Assembly (NCBI RefSeq): GCF_019048065.1
Contig: NZ_CP077291.1
Span: 3,782,001-3,846,000 of the forward strand
From: Citrobacter farmeri
Lineage (GTDB): Bacteria > Pseudomonadota > Gammaproteobacteria > Enterobacterales > Enterobacteriaceae
Reading direction: 5' to 3'
DNA: 64,000 bases
Made by a program: the position numbers and the translations under genes. The notes under the pieces were generated by a model, which worked only from the letters and a program-made list of their open reading frames with translations, did no database searches and was not told the origin of the DNA. How positions within the stretch are numbered: the stretch's first letter is position 1; every line of letters starts with the position of its first letter. This document shows, in pieces, positions 1 to 8,290 of this stretch.

Positions 1-1
1 C

Positions 2-86
2 AACATTGATGCTAATGGCAAAATTAACAACAATGGTGGCAATATTACTGCGCAGAATTCAGTCGCATTAAAGATGCGGAAATGAC
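2..86 (+). other. upstream TpsA fragment ending at a frameshift
   Basis: From base 2 this frame encodes Asn/Gly/Ile-rich residues (NIDANGKINNNGGNIT and onward) of the same repeat type as the long frame downstream, and it stops at the tga at 84-86. The continuing frame is a different one, open from base 72 after a taa at 69-71. The switch falls in an A-rich stretch (72-84). Removing one A, or adding two, would fuse the frames. The window starts inside the gene, so its true 5' end is not visible. This is either a real inactivating frameshift or a homopolymer sequencing error. Confidence 0.6.
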
Positions 87-1592
87 ATTCTGAACAACAA
101 GGGTAATATTACTTCAGAAGGACTCATCAACCTTTCTTCTGCAAACGGCGCTGTCGATAATAGCAACGGTAATATCGATGGTAACGATGTTTATATCTCC
201 GCAAAACAGGCCGTTAATAACGGTGCAGGAAATATTCATGCTGTGAAAGCAGTAAGCATTACTACAGATTCATTAAACAACACTGCAGGTAATATTAATG
301 GTGAAAACCAGGTATTTATCGGCAGCGCATCTGGCACTAAAAAACAGATCCCCGGAAGTGGCCTTATCAATGAAAATGGAAAGATTACATCCAAAGGCGA
401 TGTTAGTATCCAGGCCACTAACCTTTCCAACAAAAATGGGAGCATTGACGCCGGGAGTACTCTGGGAATTAGCGCTAATACGCTTAATAACCAGTATGGT
501 TCCATTCGCGGAGGAAACACTTCAACATCCGGTTTAACGTCTATCTCCGTAAAAGACCTGAACAATAACGATGGTTCAATTATTGTTAAAGGTAAAAACA
601 GTAAACTGGTCATTTCGGCAAGTAACAGTCTGACAAATCAGAACGGTACCATTTCAGGCGCAGGTGATGCGGCCTTCAGCGGCACCCTGGATAACACCTC
701 CGGATCCGTGAGCGCTGGCAACGACCTGGTGATGTCTCTGAGCGATTATACCTCCGATAGCAAAAGTAGTATCGCCGGTAATAATATCAATATGAATATC
801 AGTGATAATTTCCAGAACGCAGGAACTATCTCCTCTAAAGATAATATTTCACTCGTCGCCGGCAACAGCCGTAATATTGCCAAACTGGAAAACACCGGTA
901 ACATCAACGCTGCAGGTAAGCTCACCATTCAGAAACAGGGTGGGTATATGGATAATAGCGGTACTCTCTCCGCAGCCAATATTACCATGAGCGCCACCAA
1001 CATTAATAACAGCGGGACGATCACCGCTCCTGGTGATATTATTGTCAATGGCGATACCTTAAACAACATCGATCACGGTAAAATTTCAGCAGGCAACAAT
1101 ATTAGTGCGACTGTTTATACGTTAAATACGGAGAAGGGTTCCGTCATTAGCGCTGGTAAAGATGTTACTACCTATATTCGCAAAGATTTCCATAATGCGG
1201 GTGATATTAAGGCAGGTGAAGATGTCACCATCAGCTCTTCATACAAAAATGGCGACAATGATAATTACGGCAGCATCACTGCGAACAAAGCCGTAAACAT
1301 CACGATGAATGATTCTACACTTTATAACGGCGGTGAAATCAACGGTAAAAGTGGTGTAAAAATTTACAGCAAAGCGCTGAGCAATAGCGGTAATATTTCC
1401 AGTGTTGGCGATGTAAACCTGGTTGGCCGTAGCGGTATTACCAATATGGCAACCGGTACTATTACGGGTTATGAAGTATCCACAACAGGTATTCTTAATA
1501 ACGCCGGTACTATTACCGAAACAGCAGCACCCGTGAAGACCCCAACCAATTCTGATACTTCAGGTAAGAAGAAGAAAAATATCTCCTTCTAA
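72..1592 (+). CDS. Filamentous haemagglutinin-like TpsA exoprotein, C-terminal part
   Basis: This is the 3' part of a large secreted two-partner exoprotein (TpsA). The visible ~506 residues consist almost wholly of degenerate ~20-residue repeats of the form L-x-N-x-x-G-x-I-x-A/S-G (for example NLSNKNGSIDAGSTLGISAN), the haemagglutinin repeat that folds as a right-handed beta-helix. The chain ends soon after the repeats with a short basic tail (KKKKNISF). No VENN motif or C-terminal toxin domain is seen, so an adhesin or biofilm role is likelier than contact-dependent inhibition. The TpsB transporter follows 165 bp downstream. The secretion (TPS) domain lies outside the window. The first in-frame start codon is a GTG at 243, but homology is evident back to base 72, where the frame meets the frameshift. 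It may be a pseudogene. Confidence 0.75.
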   Translation, partial: RCGNDILNNKGNITSEGLINLSSANGAVDNSNGNIDGNDVYISAKQAVNNGAGNIHAVKAVSITTDSLNNTAGNINGENQVFIGSASGTKKQIPGSGLINENGKITSKGDVSIQATNLSNKNGSIDAGSTLGISANTLNNQYGSIRGGNTSTSGLTSISVKDLNNNDGSIIVKGKNSKLVISASNSLTNQNGTISGAGDAAFSGTLDNTSGSVSAGNDLVMSLSDYTSDSKSSIAGNNINMNISDNFQNAGTISSKDNISLVAGNSRNIAKLENTGNINAAGKLTIQKQGGYMDNSGTLSAANITMSATNINNSGTITAPGDIIVNGDTLNNIDHGKISAGNNISATVYTLNTEKGSVISAGKDVTTYIRKDFHNAGDIKAGEDVTISSSYKNGDNDNYGSITANKAVNITMNDSTLYNGGEINGKSGVKIYSKALSNSGNISSVGDVNLVGRSGITNMATGTITGYEVSTTGILNNAGTITETAAPVKTPTNSDTSGKKKKNISF

Positions 1593-1634
1593 TTAAGGCC
1601 TGATAATCACTGTGCAATAGGCAGTGAGATAGCT

Positions 1635-1668
1635 AAAGAACACCCGGTTTAAAGGGTGTTCTTTTCTT
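1635..1668 (+). terminator. Rho-independent terminator after tpsA
   Basis: An 11-bp perfect stem (aaagaacaccc at 1635-1645 with gggtgttcttt at 1654-1664) with an 8-base loop runs into a T-rich tail. It lies 42 bp after the tpsA stop and about 90 bp before tpsB, so tpsB probably has its own promoter or receives read-through. Confidence 0.8.
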
Positions 1669-1757
1669 ATTTACGTTAACTTTTATTACACTCAGGCCCC
1701 TTTACTCAGGAATGTTGTCAGGGTACTGAGATTATTACAGAGCAAAATGGAGCTCAA

Positions 1758-3440
1758 ATGCGTGCTGAGAAATCAGTTTTTTTAATCACTCTTTGTTCTG
1801 TTTTTTACAGTATTTCTTTTAATGCTAGCGCTGAAAACTCAGTAAATCAACAAGTTAACAATCAACAACAGCAAGATGAAGCCAGGCGAACACAATTAGC
1901 GCCGAAAGCAAAATCGTTACTTTCCGCTGACTCCAGCAAAACTGATGAGGATTTAGCGATCCCGGATGAAACACCGTGCTATGACATCAAGAAAGTAAAC
2001 TTTTTAGATAAAGAGTCGTTACCGCACTGGTTAGTCTTGCGCGACTTAACGCGGCAAGTTGAAGGGCACTGTGTTGGAATCAATGGTCTTAAGGCATTAC
2101 ATAAAGCGGTACAAAACCGAATTATTTCACATGGTTATATCACGACGCGCGTTTCAATACCGGAGCAAAACCTCAGTACTGGTGTACTGACGTTGCAGAT
2201 CCTGCCTGGCAAAATCAGTGGCTATCGCATTGAAAGTACGGGTAGCGCCTCCGTCCATGCTTTCAATATTTTCCCTCAGGGCAAAGGCGATCTGCTTGAC
2301 TTACGAGGCCTGGAGCAAGGGCTTGAAAATATTCAGCGTATTCCAGGGGCTAAAGCGGAAATTAATCTTGTCCCCGGCGCTCAACCTGGAGAAACAGAAG
2401 TCCAGGTGACCCGGAACCTGCCTAAACGCTGGCGCCTTGGCGCGTGGGCCGATAACTCAGGCAGTAAATACACCGGTCGAAATCAGGGTGGCGCGGCCCT
2501 TTATCTTGATAATCCTACAACCCTTGATGACATGTTTTACATCGCCTATGGCGGAGGGTTAAAAAATGAAGCTGGACGCCGTAGTGATAACGTCTCCACA
2601 TTTTATTCTCTACCATGGGGCAACTGGCTCATGGATTTCTATGCCTCAAAATATCGCTATACGCAGACTATTCATAGCGGCGATTTCAGTTATTTATACA
2701 GTGGAATTGAGAAGCTGATTACGGCCCAATTAAGTCGGGTGATTTTCAGAAATGCCAGTCAAAAGACAACGCTGAGCCTGAAAGCCATTAAACGTAATTC
2801 GACCTACTCATTAAATGATGTGGAAATTGAGGTTCAGAAACGTGACACCAGTAGCCTGAAGCTCAATCTCGAACATCTCGCCTACTTCTCGCTCGGACAG
2901 TTGAAAACCAATCTGAGCTTTCAGCGTGCCGTGCCCTGGTTTGGCGAGCAGGCCGATGCAGAGGAAGTCGTGGGCAATGCCGACAATCAGGCACGTATTC
3001 TTACTCTGAGTGTTGATGGAACGATCCCCTTTATTTTAGCGGGTCATTCAATGAGCTATGAACCGCATTTCTTAAAACAAATGTCTCCCGACAGACTCAC
3101 CCAGCCAGATAAATTCACAATCGGCAACCGCTGGACGGTACGCGGCTTTGATGGCGAAAACACGCTCTATGCGGATAAGGGCTGGTATCTGCGTAACGAT
3201 ATCAACCTCAATCTCCCTAAATGGGGAATGCAGCCCTATGTGGGCTTTGACTACGGTGAAGTCAGTGGCTCCAAAAATGATTACTGGAACGGTAAACATA
3301 TCGCCGGAGCAGCAATCGGGGTTCGCGGCATTAAAAACAAAGTGGGATACGACTTCTTTGTAAGTATACCGGTGATGAAACCGGATGATTTGCGCACCAG
3401 CCCGGTCAACGTTGGCTTTGCGCTGCAATGGCAGTATTGA
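1758..3440 (+). CDS. TpsB outer-membrane transporter (ShlB/FhaC/HecB family)
   Basis: This protein exports the upstream TpsA partner across the outer membrane as the beta-barrel half of a type Vb system. The 560 residues, usual for the family, show an N-terminal signal peptide (about 1-25, ending NASA), a Gln/Asn-rich linker and a POTRA region (about 72-220). The POTRA region includes the typical RIISHGYITTRVSIP and the LQILPGKISGYRI strand. A C-terminal barrel ends in QWQY with a terminal aromatic. The conserved barrel-lumen motif VRGF lies at 461-464. A GGAG at 1749-1752 supports the ATG. TpsA precedes TpsB, the same order as in hmw and fha loci. TpsB looks intact even though the visible tpsA has a frameshift. 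Confidence 0.9.
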   Translation: MRAEKSVFLITLCSVFYSISFNASAENSVNQQVNNQQQQDEARRTQLAPKAKSLLSADSSKTDEDLAIPDETPCYDIKKVNFLDKESLPHWLVLRDLTRQVEGHCVGINGLKALHKAVQNRIISHGYITTRVSIPEQNLSTGVLTLQILPGKISGYRIESTGSASVHAFNIFPQGKGDLLDLRGLEQGLENIQRIPGAKAEINLVPGAQPGETEVQVTRNLPKRWRLGAWADNSGSKYTGRNQGGAALYLDNPTTLDDMFYIAYGGGLKNEAGRRSDNVSTFYSLPWGNWLMDFYASKYRYTQTIHSGDFSYLYSGIEKLITAQLSRVIFRNASQKTTLSLKAIKRNSTYSLNDVEIEVQKRDTSSLKLNLEHLAYFSLGQLKTNLSFQRAVPWFGEQADAEEVVGNADNQARILTLSVDGTIPFILAGHSMSYEPHFLKQMSPDRLTQPDKFTIGNRWTVRGFDGENTLYADKGWYLRNDINLNLPKWGMQPYVGFDYGEVSGSKNDYWNGKHIAGAAIGVRGIKNKVGYDFFVSIPVMKPDDLRTSPVNVGFALQWQY

Positions 3441-3451
3441 TCTTCTTTTCT

Positions 3452-3478
3452 GGCCTGCAGAATTCTCTTCTGCGGGCC
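3452..3478 (+). terminator. Stem-loop downstream of tpsB
   Basis: An 11-bp stem with one G-T pair (3452-3462 with 3468-3478, loop 3463-3467) starts 11 bp after the tpsB stop. It has no clear T tract, so it is only a possible terminator or mRNA-stabilising hairpin. Confidence 0.4.
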
Positions 3479-3501
3479 TATCCGCGATAAAAAGCTCATT
3501 T

Positions 3502-3517
3502 TGTGATTACGATCACA
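3502..3517 (+). promoter_or_regulatory. CRP-cAMP site at gcd
   Basis: TGTGA-TTACGA-TCACA matches both half-sites of the CRP consensus exactly. It covers the proposed -35 element, a position expected to repress. Repression of E. coli gcd by cAMP-CRP has been reported. Confidence 0.8.
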
Positions 3518-3535
3518 CTTGTTAAATCCTATAAT
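3507..3535 (+). promoter_or_regulatory. gcd sigma-70 promoter
   Basis: A perfect TATAAT at 3530-3535 lies 17 bp downstream of a weak -35 (TTACGA, 3507-3512) inside the CRP site. The inferred start of transcription is near 3542, which leaves a short leader before the ATG at 3579. Confidence 0.65.
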
Positions 3536-3578
3536 TAATTGCTACTAAAAAATTAACAAATTGAGATGGTGTATTTTT

Positions 3579-5969
3579 ATGGCAGATAACAACGCACGTT
3601 CACCACGACTTCTCGTGGTGTTAACGGCCCTCTTTGCAGCGCTTAGCGGGTTGTATCTCCTGATCGGCGGAGGCTGGCTGGTCGCCATTGGCGGCTCCTG
3701 GTACTATCCGATCGCCGGTCTTGTTATGCTGGGTGTCGCCGTTATGCTCTGGCGCAGTCAGCGTTCCGCACTGTGGCTCTACGCCGCCCTGCTCCTCGCG
3801 ACCCTGATCTGGGGTGTCTGGGAAGTCGGCTTTGACTTTTGGGCACTAACGCCACGCAGTGACATCCTGGTCTTCTTCGGCATCTGGCTGATTTTACCGT
3901 TTGTCTGGCATCGCCTGATTGTCCCTTCCCGGGGTGCCGTGGCGGCACTGGTGGTGGCCCTGCTGATTAGCGGAGGGATCCTGACCTGGGCGGGCTTCCA
4001 TGATCCGCAGGAAATTAACGGCACCCTGAGCGCAGACGCCACTCCGGCCGAAGCCATCTCCACGATCTCCGATAACGACTGGCCGGCGTATGGCCGCAAT
4101 CAGGAAGGTCAACGTTTCTCGCCGCTCAAGCAGATCAACGCCGACAACGTCCATAACCTGAAAGAAGCGTGGGTGTTCCGCACCGGTGACCTGAAGCAGC
4201 CTAACGATCCGGGTGAGATCACCAATGAAGTCACGCCGATTAAAGTCGGCGATACGCTGTACCTCTGTACCGCCCACCAGCGTCTGTTCGCGCTTGATGC
4301 GGCCTCCGGGAAAGAGAAGTGGCATTTCGATCCGCAGTTAAATACCAACACCAGCTTCCAGCACGTCACCTGCCGTGGTGTGTCGTATCATGAAGTGAAA
4401 GCCGATAATGCCTCACCGGAAGTCATTGCCGACTGTCCACGCCGCATCATCCTGCCAGTGAACGATGGTCGTCTGTTTGCGGTGAACGCGGAAACCGGAA
4501 AGCTGTGCGAAACCTTTGCCAACAAAGGTATTCTGAATCTGCAGACCAACATGCCGGACACGACGCCGGGGCTCTATGAGCCAACATCACCGCCCATCAT
4601 CACCGATAAAACCATCGTGATTGCCGGTTCGGTTACCGATAACTTCTCCACCCGCGAAACCTCGGGCGTGATCCGCGGTTTTGACGTCAATAACGGCAAG
4701 CTGCTGTGGGCCTTCGATCCTGGTGCGAAAGACCCGAATGCGATCCCATCCGACGAACATGCGTTTACCTTTAACTCGCCCAACTCCTGGGCCCCGGCGG
4801 CCTACGACGCGAAGTTGGATCTGGTCTATCTGCCAATGGGCGTAACCACACCAGATATCTGGGGCGGTAACCGTACGCCTGAGCAGGAGCGCTATGCCAG
4901 TTCGATTGTGGCGCTAAACGCCACCACCGGTAAACTTGCCTGGAGCTATCAGACCGTCCACCACGACCTGTGGGATATGGACATGCCGTCCCAGCCGACG
5001 CTGGCGGATATTACCGTTAAAGGTGAGAAAATCCCGGTCATTTATGCACCAGCGAAAACGGGTAACATCTTTGTCCTCGATCGCCGTAACGGCGAACGGG
5101 TTGTTCCGGCCCCCGAAAAACCGGTTCCGCAGGGTGCCGCAAAAGGGGATTACGTCAGCAAAACGCAGCCGTTCTCTGAGCTGAGTTTCCGTCCGAAAAA
5201 AGATCTGACCGGGGCTGATATGTGGGGCGCCACCATGTTCGACCAACTGGTGTGCCGCGTGATGTTCCACCAGATGCGCTATGAGGGCATCTTTACCCCG
5301 CCGTCTGAACAGGGCACGCTGGTGTTCCCGGGCAATCTCGGGATGTTCGAATGGGGTGGTATTTCGGTCGATCCTAACCGTCAGGTGGCGATAGCTAACC
5401 CAATGGCGCTGCCGTTCGTGTCTAAGCTGATCCCACGTGGTCCGGGGAATCCGATGGAACAGCCGAAAGATGCGCAAGGCACGGGGACCGAATCCGGTAT
5501 TCAGCCACAGTACGGCGTACCGTTTGGCGTCACGCTAAATCCGTTCCTGTCGCCGTTTGGTTTGCCGTGTAAACAACCGGCCTGGGGGTATATTTCCGCG
5601 CTGGATCTGAAGACCAACGAGGTCGTCTGGAAAAAACGCATTGGTACACCGCAGGACAGCATGCCGTTCCCGATGCCAGTTCCGGTTCCGTTTAATATGG
5701 GTATGCCGATGCTTGGCGGGCCTATCTCCACGGCAGGTAACGTGCTGTTTATTGCTGCCACGGCGGATAACTACCTGCGCGCTTACAACATGAGCAACGG
5801 TGAGAAACTGTGGCAGGGACGTCTGCCTGCCGGTGGGCAAGCCACGCCGATGACCTACGAGGTGAACGGTAAACAGTATGTCGTGATTTCGGCCGGGGGC
5901 CACGGCTCGTTTGGTACGAAGATGGGCGACTATATCGTGGCTTACGCGCTACCAGACGACGCGAAGTAA
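3579..5969 (+). CDS. gcd: Quinoprotein glucose dehydrogenase (membrane, PQQ-dependent)
   Basis: Gcd oxidises glucose to gluconolactone on the periplasmic face and passes electrons to ubiquinone. The 796 residues equal E. coli Gcd. About five hydrophobic segments fill the first ~140 residues, followed by an eight-bladed PQQ propeller (about 160-790). The PQQ-site residues known in E. coli are all present: His262, Asp466 and Lys493 (in APAKTG). The frame is open from a TTG at 3561, but the ATG at 3579 matches the family N-terminus (MADNNARS) and is chosen. Many enterobacteria make apo-enzyme and depend on external PQQ; no pqq genes lie in this window. The gene is convergent with the two accessory genes and cueO on its right. 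Confidence 0.97.
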   Translation: MADNNARSPRLLVVLTALFAALSGLYLLIGGGWLVAIGGSWYYPIAGLVMLGVAVMLWRSQRSALWLYAALLLATLIWGVWEVGFDFWALTPRSDILVFFGIWLILPFVWHRLIVPSRGAVAALVVALLISGGILTWAGFHDPQEINGTLSADATPAEAISTISDNDWPAYGRNQEGQRFSPLKQINADNVHNLKEAWVFRTGDLKQPNDPGEITNEVTPIKVGDTLYLCTAHQRLFALDAASGKEKWHFDPQLNTNTSFQHVTCRGVSYHEVKADNASPEVIADCPRRIILPVNDGRLFAVNAETGKLCETFANKGILNLQTNMPDTTPGLYEPTSPPIITDKTIVIAGSVTDNFSTRETSGVIRGFDVNNGKLLWAFDPGAKDPNAIPSDEHAFTFNSPNSWAPAAYDAKLDLVYLPMGVTTPDIWGGNRTPEQERYASSIVALNATTGKLAWSYQTVHHDLWDMDMPSQPTLADITVKGEKIPVIYAPAKTGNIFVLDRRNGERVVPAPEKPVPQGAAKGDYVSKTQPFSELSFRPKKDLTGADMWGATMFDQLVCRVMFHQMRYEGIFTPPSEQGTLVFPGNLGMFEWGGISVDPNRQVAIANPMALPFVSKLIPRGPGNPMEQPKDAQGTGTESGIQPQYGVPFGVTLNPFLSPFGLPCKQPAWGYISALDLKTNEVVWKKRIGTPQDSMPFPMPVPVPFNMGMPMLGGPISTAGNVLFIAATADNYLRAYNMSNGEKLWQGRLPAGGQATPMTYEVNGKQYVVISAGGHGSFGTKMGDYIVAYALPDDAK

Positions 5970-5989
5970 GACGGTCTATTTTGTCGCAG

Positions 5990-6020
5990 AGACAGCGTGG
6001 AATCCCCACGCTGTCTTTTT
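5990..6020 (+). terminator. gcd: Terminator of gcd
   Basis: An 11-bp perfect stem (5990-6000 with 6006-6016), a 5-base loop and a T5 tract. It lies between the convergent stops of gcd and the family-28 gene, with the T tract on the gcd strand. Confidence 0.9.
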
Positions 6021-6023
6021 ATT

Positions 6024-7328
6024 TCAGCGATTATCAAACGTATCATTCACGCCATTATTTTCACCCGCCGCAGAGACAATCACGTCATCAAAGCGCAAAT
6101 GATTGACCGCCACAATGCGCCCAAACTCTTTCGCCTCGATCCGGCAGTGGCTAAACCAAATGTCCTCCATCGGTTTCTCCGCAAAGGCCACCAGATCAAA
6201 CGCGCGCGCCGGTAAGCGATAATCCGCCGCCAGTGTGGCATCGACATGACTGATGCGGATATTACGCACTTTGGTCATCTGTAAATTTTCCGGGATCTGC
6301 CTCGCCACCGCCTGCCAGGCTTCGGGCAACTCAGCAATATTGTCGAACCGTTTGCGGTTATAGGCGTTGTGCCAGTCCATAATCCAGGAGAAAGGAAATT
6401 GCACATTACGCATCCGCAGGTTTTCCACAACCACATCTTCGATAAACCCGCCCCGCTCCTTCGAAGACTTCATGCGCAGCCCGCAGTCAGAGTTTTCGAA
6501 GATAATGTCGTGCACGTGGACGTTACGTATACCCCCGCTGACTTCACTGCCCAGCGTCACGCCATAGCCCGAGCGAATAACGCAGTGGTCAATTTCAATG
6601 TGTTCGGCAATCCGGCCAACCCGATACCCGTCCCCATCGCGACCCGACTTGATCACGATGCAATCATCGCCGCACGACACATCGCATTGCGTGACGCGGA
6701 CGTGGCTTGAGGAGTCAATGTCAATGCCGTCCGTACTCGGCCCGTGGTTATCACGAATGGTTACACCGCTGACGACGACGTTATTTGCATAGGTTATCTG
6801 TAAATTCCAGAACCCGGCGCGCTCAAAGGTTAGATCGGTAATCGAGACGTTTTCTGCTTTGTAAATCAGGCAGGCGCGCGGTCGCTTAATGAGATAGTCC
6901 GCAATCCAGCGCAGCCCTTTATTGTCATAATCGACGCGCAGTCCGCTCGCCTTATCCGGGCCGTAGTAGAGATCCCACCAGTGTGCGCCTTGACCATCGA
7001 TCCTGCCATGCCCCGAAATAGCAATGTGATTAACCTCAATGGCATTCACTATCGCCGCAGGCCACATCATCTCCACACCTGCCACCCGCGTCGGGATCTC
7101 CGGATAATCGGCAATATCGGTCGACCCCAGTAGCGTCGCCCCCTGGGCGAAATGGAGTTGACTGCCTTCCCTCAGGAATAACGAACCGACCAGGTAAATT
7201 CCCGGAGAAATAACGACTGGAACACCCTGTGCCGCCCCGCGGTCGATGGCGCTTTGCAGCGCCTGGGTATCTTTGATGAGGCCATCGCCCGTCGCGCCAA
7301 AATCTTTGACATCAAGTTGTACGGACAT
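6024..7328 (-). CDS. Glycoside hydrolase family 28 (polygalacturonase-like) protein
   Basis: A 434-residue single-domain parallel beta-helix protein of the pectin-degrading family. It begins with the family opening DFGATGDG (10-16) and has no signal peptide, so it should act in the cytoplasm on imported oligouronides. The GH28 signatures are present in order but altered: STD at 198-200 (usually NTD), GDD at 220-222 with both aspartates kept, GYG at 254-256 where most members have GHG, and RMK at 285-287 (usually RIK). The loss of the histidine makes the activity or substrate uncertain. No uronate transporter or other pectin gene adjoins it. A GAAGGA sequence precedes the ATG. It is absent from E. 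coli K-12 between cueO and gcd, so it is an accessory insertion. Confidence 0.85.
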   Translation of the reverse strand: MSVQLDVKDFGATGDGLIKDTQALQSAIDRGAAQGVPVVISPGIYLVGSLFLREGSQLHFAQGATLLGSTDIADYPEIPTRVAGVEMMWPAAIVNAIEVNHIAISGHGRIDGQGAHWWDLYYGPDKASGLRVDYDNKGLRWIADYLIKRPRACLIYKAENVSITDLTFERAGFWNLQITYANNVVVSGVTIRDNHGPSTDGIDIDSSSHVRVTQCDVSCGDDCIVIKSGRDGDGYRVGRIAEHIEIDHCVIRSGYGVTLGSEVSGGIRNVHVHDIIFENSDCGLRMKSSKERGGFIEDVVVENLRMRNVQFPFSWIMDWHNAYNRKRFDNIAELPEAWQAVARQIPENLQMTKVRNIRISHVDATLAADYRLPARAFDLVAFAEKPMEDIWFSHCRIEAKEFGRIVAVNHLRFDDVIVSAAGENNGVNDTFDNR

Positions 7329-7606
7329 GAATTCAATCCTTCTCTCTCATGGCGTTATGGGCTAATGCCACCGAATTTATTCAGCGTCGCTTCCCTTTCC
7401 CGCGTTTATTCACGATTTAATAGAGAGAGATATATCAAATAACGGGAGGGTTCACCATTAGCGAGTGTAACGTTTTCTTATGCCGGCGAATGATAAATAT
7501 GATGAATAATAAGAAGAAAGGAGAGAGTTATCAGAACTTCATATTCAGGGAGGAAACAAAACGCCCACAATAATCGCAGGCGCCTGTTGGTATTCAGCGA
7601 TAATGA

Positions 7607-8128
7607 TTAGTCAAACTTCAGCGACATTAATGACGCTTTTGCGACATCCTGATACTGGTCAACCAAATCCTTCGTCATATTAAAGGCAACCTGGACGGCT
7701 TTATTGTCTTCGCTGGTAATCAGCATCAGATTCAGAATCTCGCTATCCGCAGCCTGAGAGCGGAAAGTCAGTAACCATGCTTTATGCCCATCAACCGTAA
7801 CGGCTTCCGCCTCCGGTTTGTAGTTAGCTAACATTTTCAGCAACGCATCTTTCATCATATCCAGCTGCGCGGCAGGCAATGCGCTGCGACCCGCCGTCAC
7901 ACCCAGTGAGGCTTTACCTCTCTCATCGCCATAAATGATCTGGGGACGATTCTCAGATGGGTACTTAATTTTCGCCATTTCAGCCGACATAGGCGCCAGT
8001 GTTTGCGGAATTTCGATGCTTAACTTTAACTCTGGAAAGTTTTTACGCTCCATGTCCATTCCGGCATGAGCAGAAATCGCCACTAACATAGCAAAAGAGG
8101 CAGCCACGATTTTACGGAAAATATCCAT
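7607..8128 (-). CDS. Small periplasmic protein of unknown function
   Basis: I do not recognise this 173-residue protein. It has a clear Sec signal peptide (about 1-22, cleavage after SAHA) and a mature part of ~150 residues with no cysteine, so it should be soluble in the periplasm. Features such as KLSIEIPQTL near the start and an alpha/beta pattern to the end (SLMSLKFD) recall the DcrB/PsbP-like fold of other enterobacterial periplasmic proteins, but this is only an impression. It is flanked by the family-28 glycosidase (278 bp away, same strand) and cueO (same strand, 162 bp upstream), and has enough space for its own promoter. Confidence 0.7.
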   Translation of the reverse strand: MDIFRKIVAASFAMLVAISAHAGMDMERKNFPELKLSIEIPQTLAPMSAEMAKIKYPSENRPQIIYGDERGKASLGVTAGRSALPAAQLDMMKDALLKMLANYKPEAEAVTVDGHKAWLLTFRSQAADSEILNLMLITSEDNKAVQVAFNMTKDLVDQYQDVAKASLMSLKFD

Positions 8129-8290
8129 TTTTCACCTCAGGTTTAACAATTCGATCCCGTGAGTATATCCGGTGACATGAATAAAGATACTGCCTCCATC
8201 TATTTTCAGAGATTACAGATGGGAATGGTATTATTCTTATCCCTGATGGAGAGCGATATCCGGGAAAGCCAGAATCGCCCTCTGCGCCGC

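Noticed and set aside
1..1592. CdiA-type contact-dependent inhibition toxin
   Set aside because: No VENN motif, no C-terminal toxin domain and no immunity gene follow; the next gene is the transporter.
7560..7606. Terminator after the small periplasmic protein gene
   Set aside because: Only a 10-bp palindrome (caggcgcctg) without a loop and weak 4-5 bp pairings are present.
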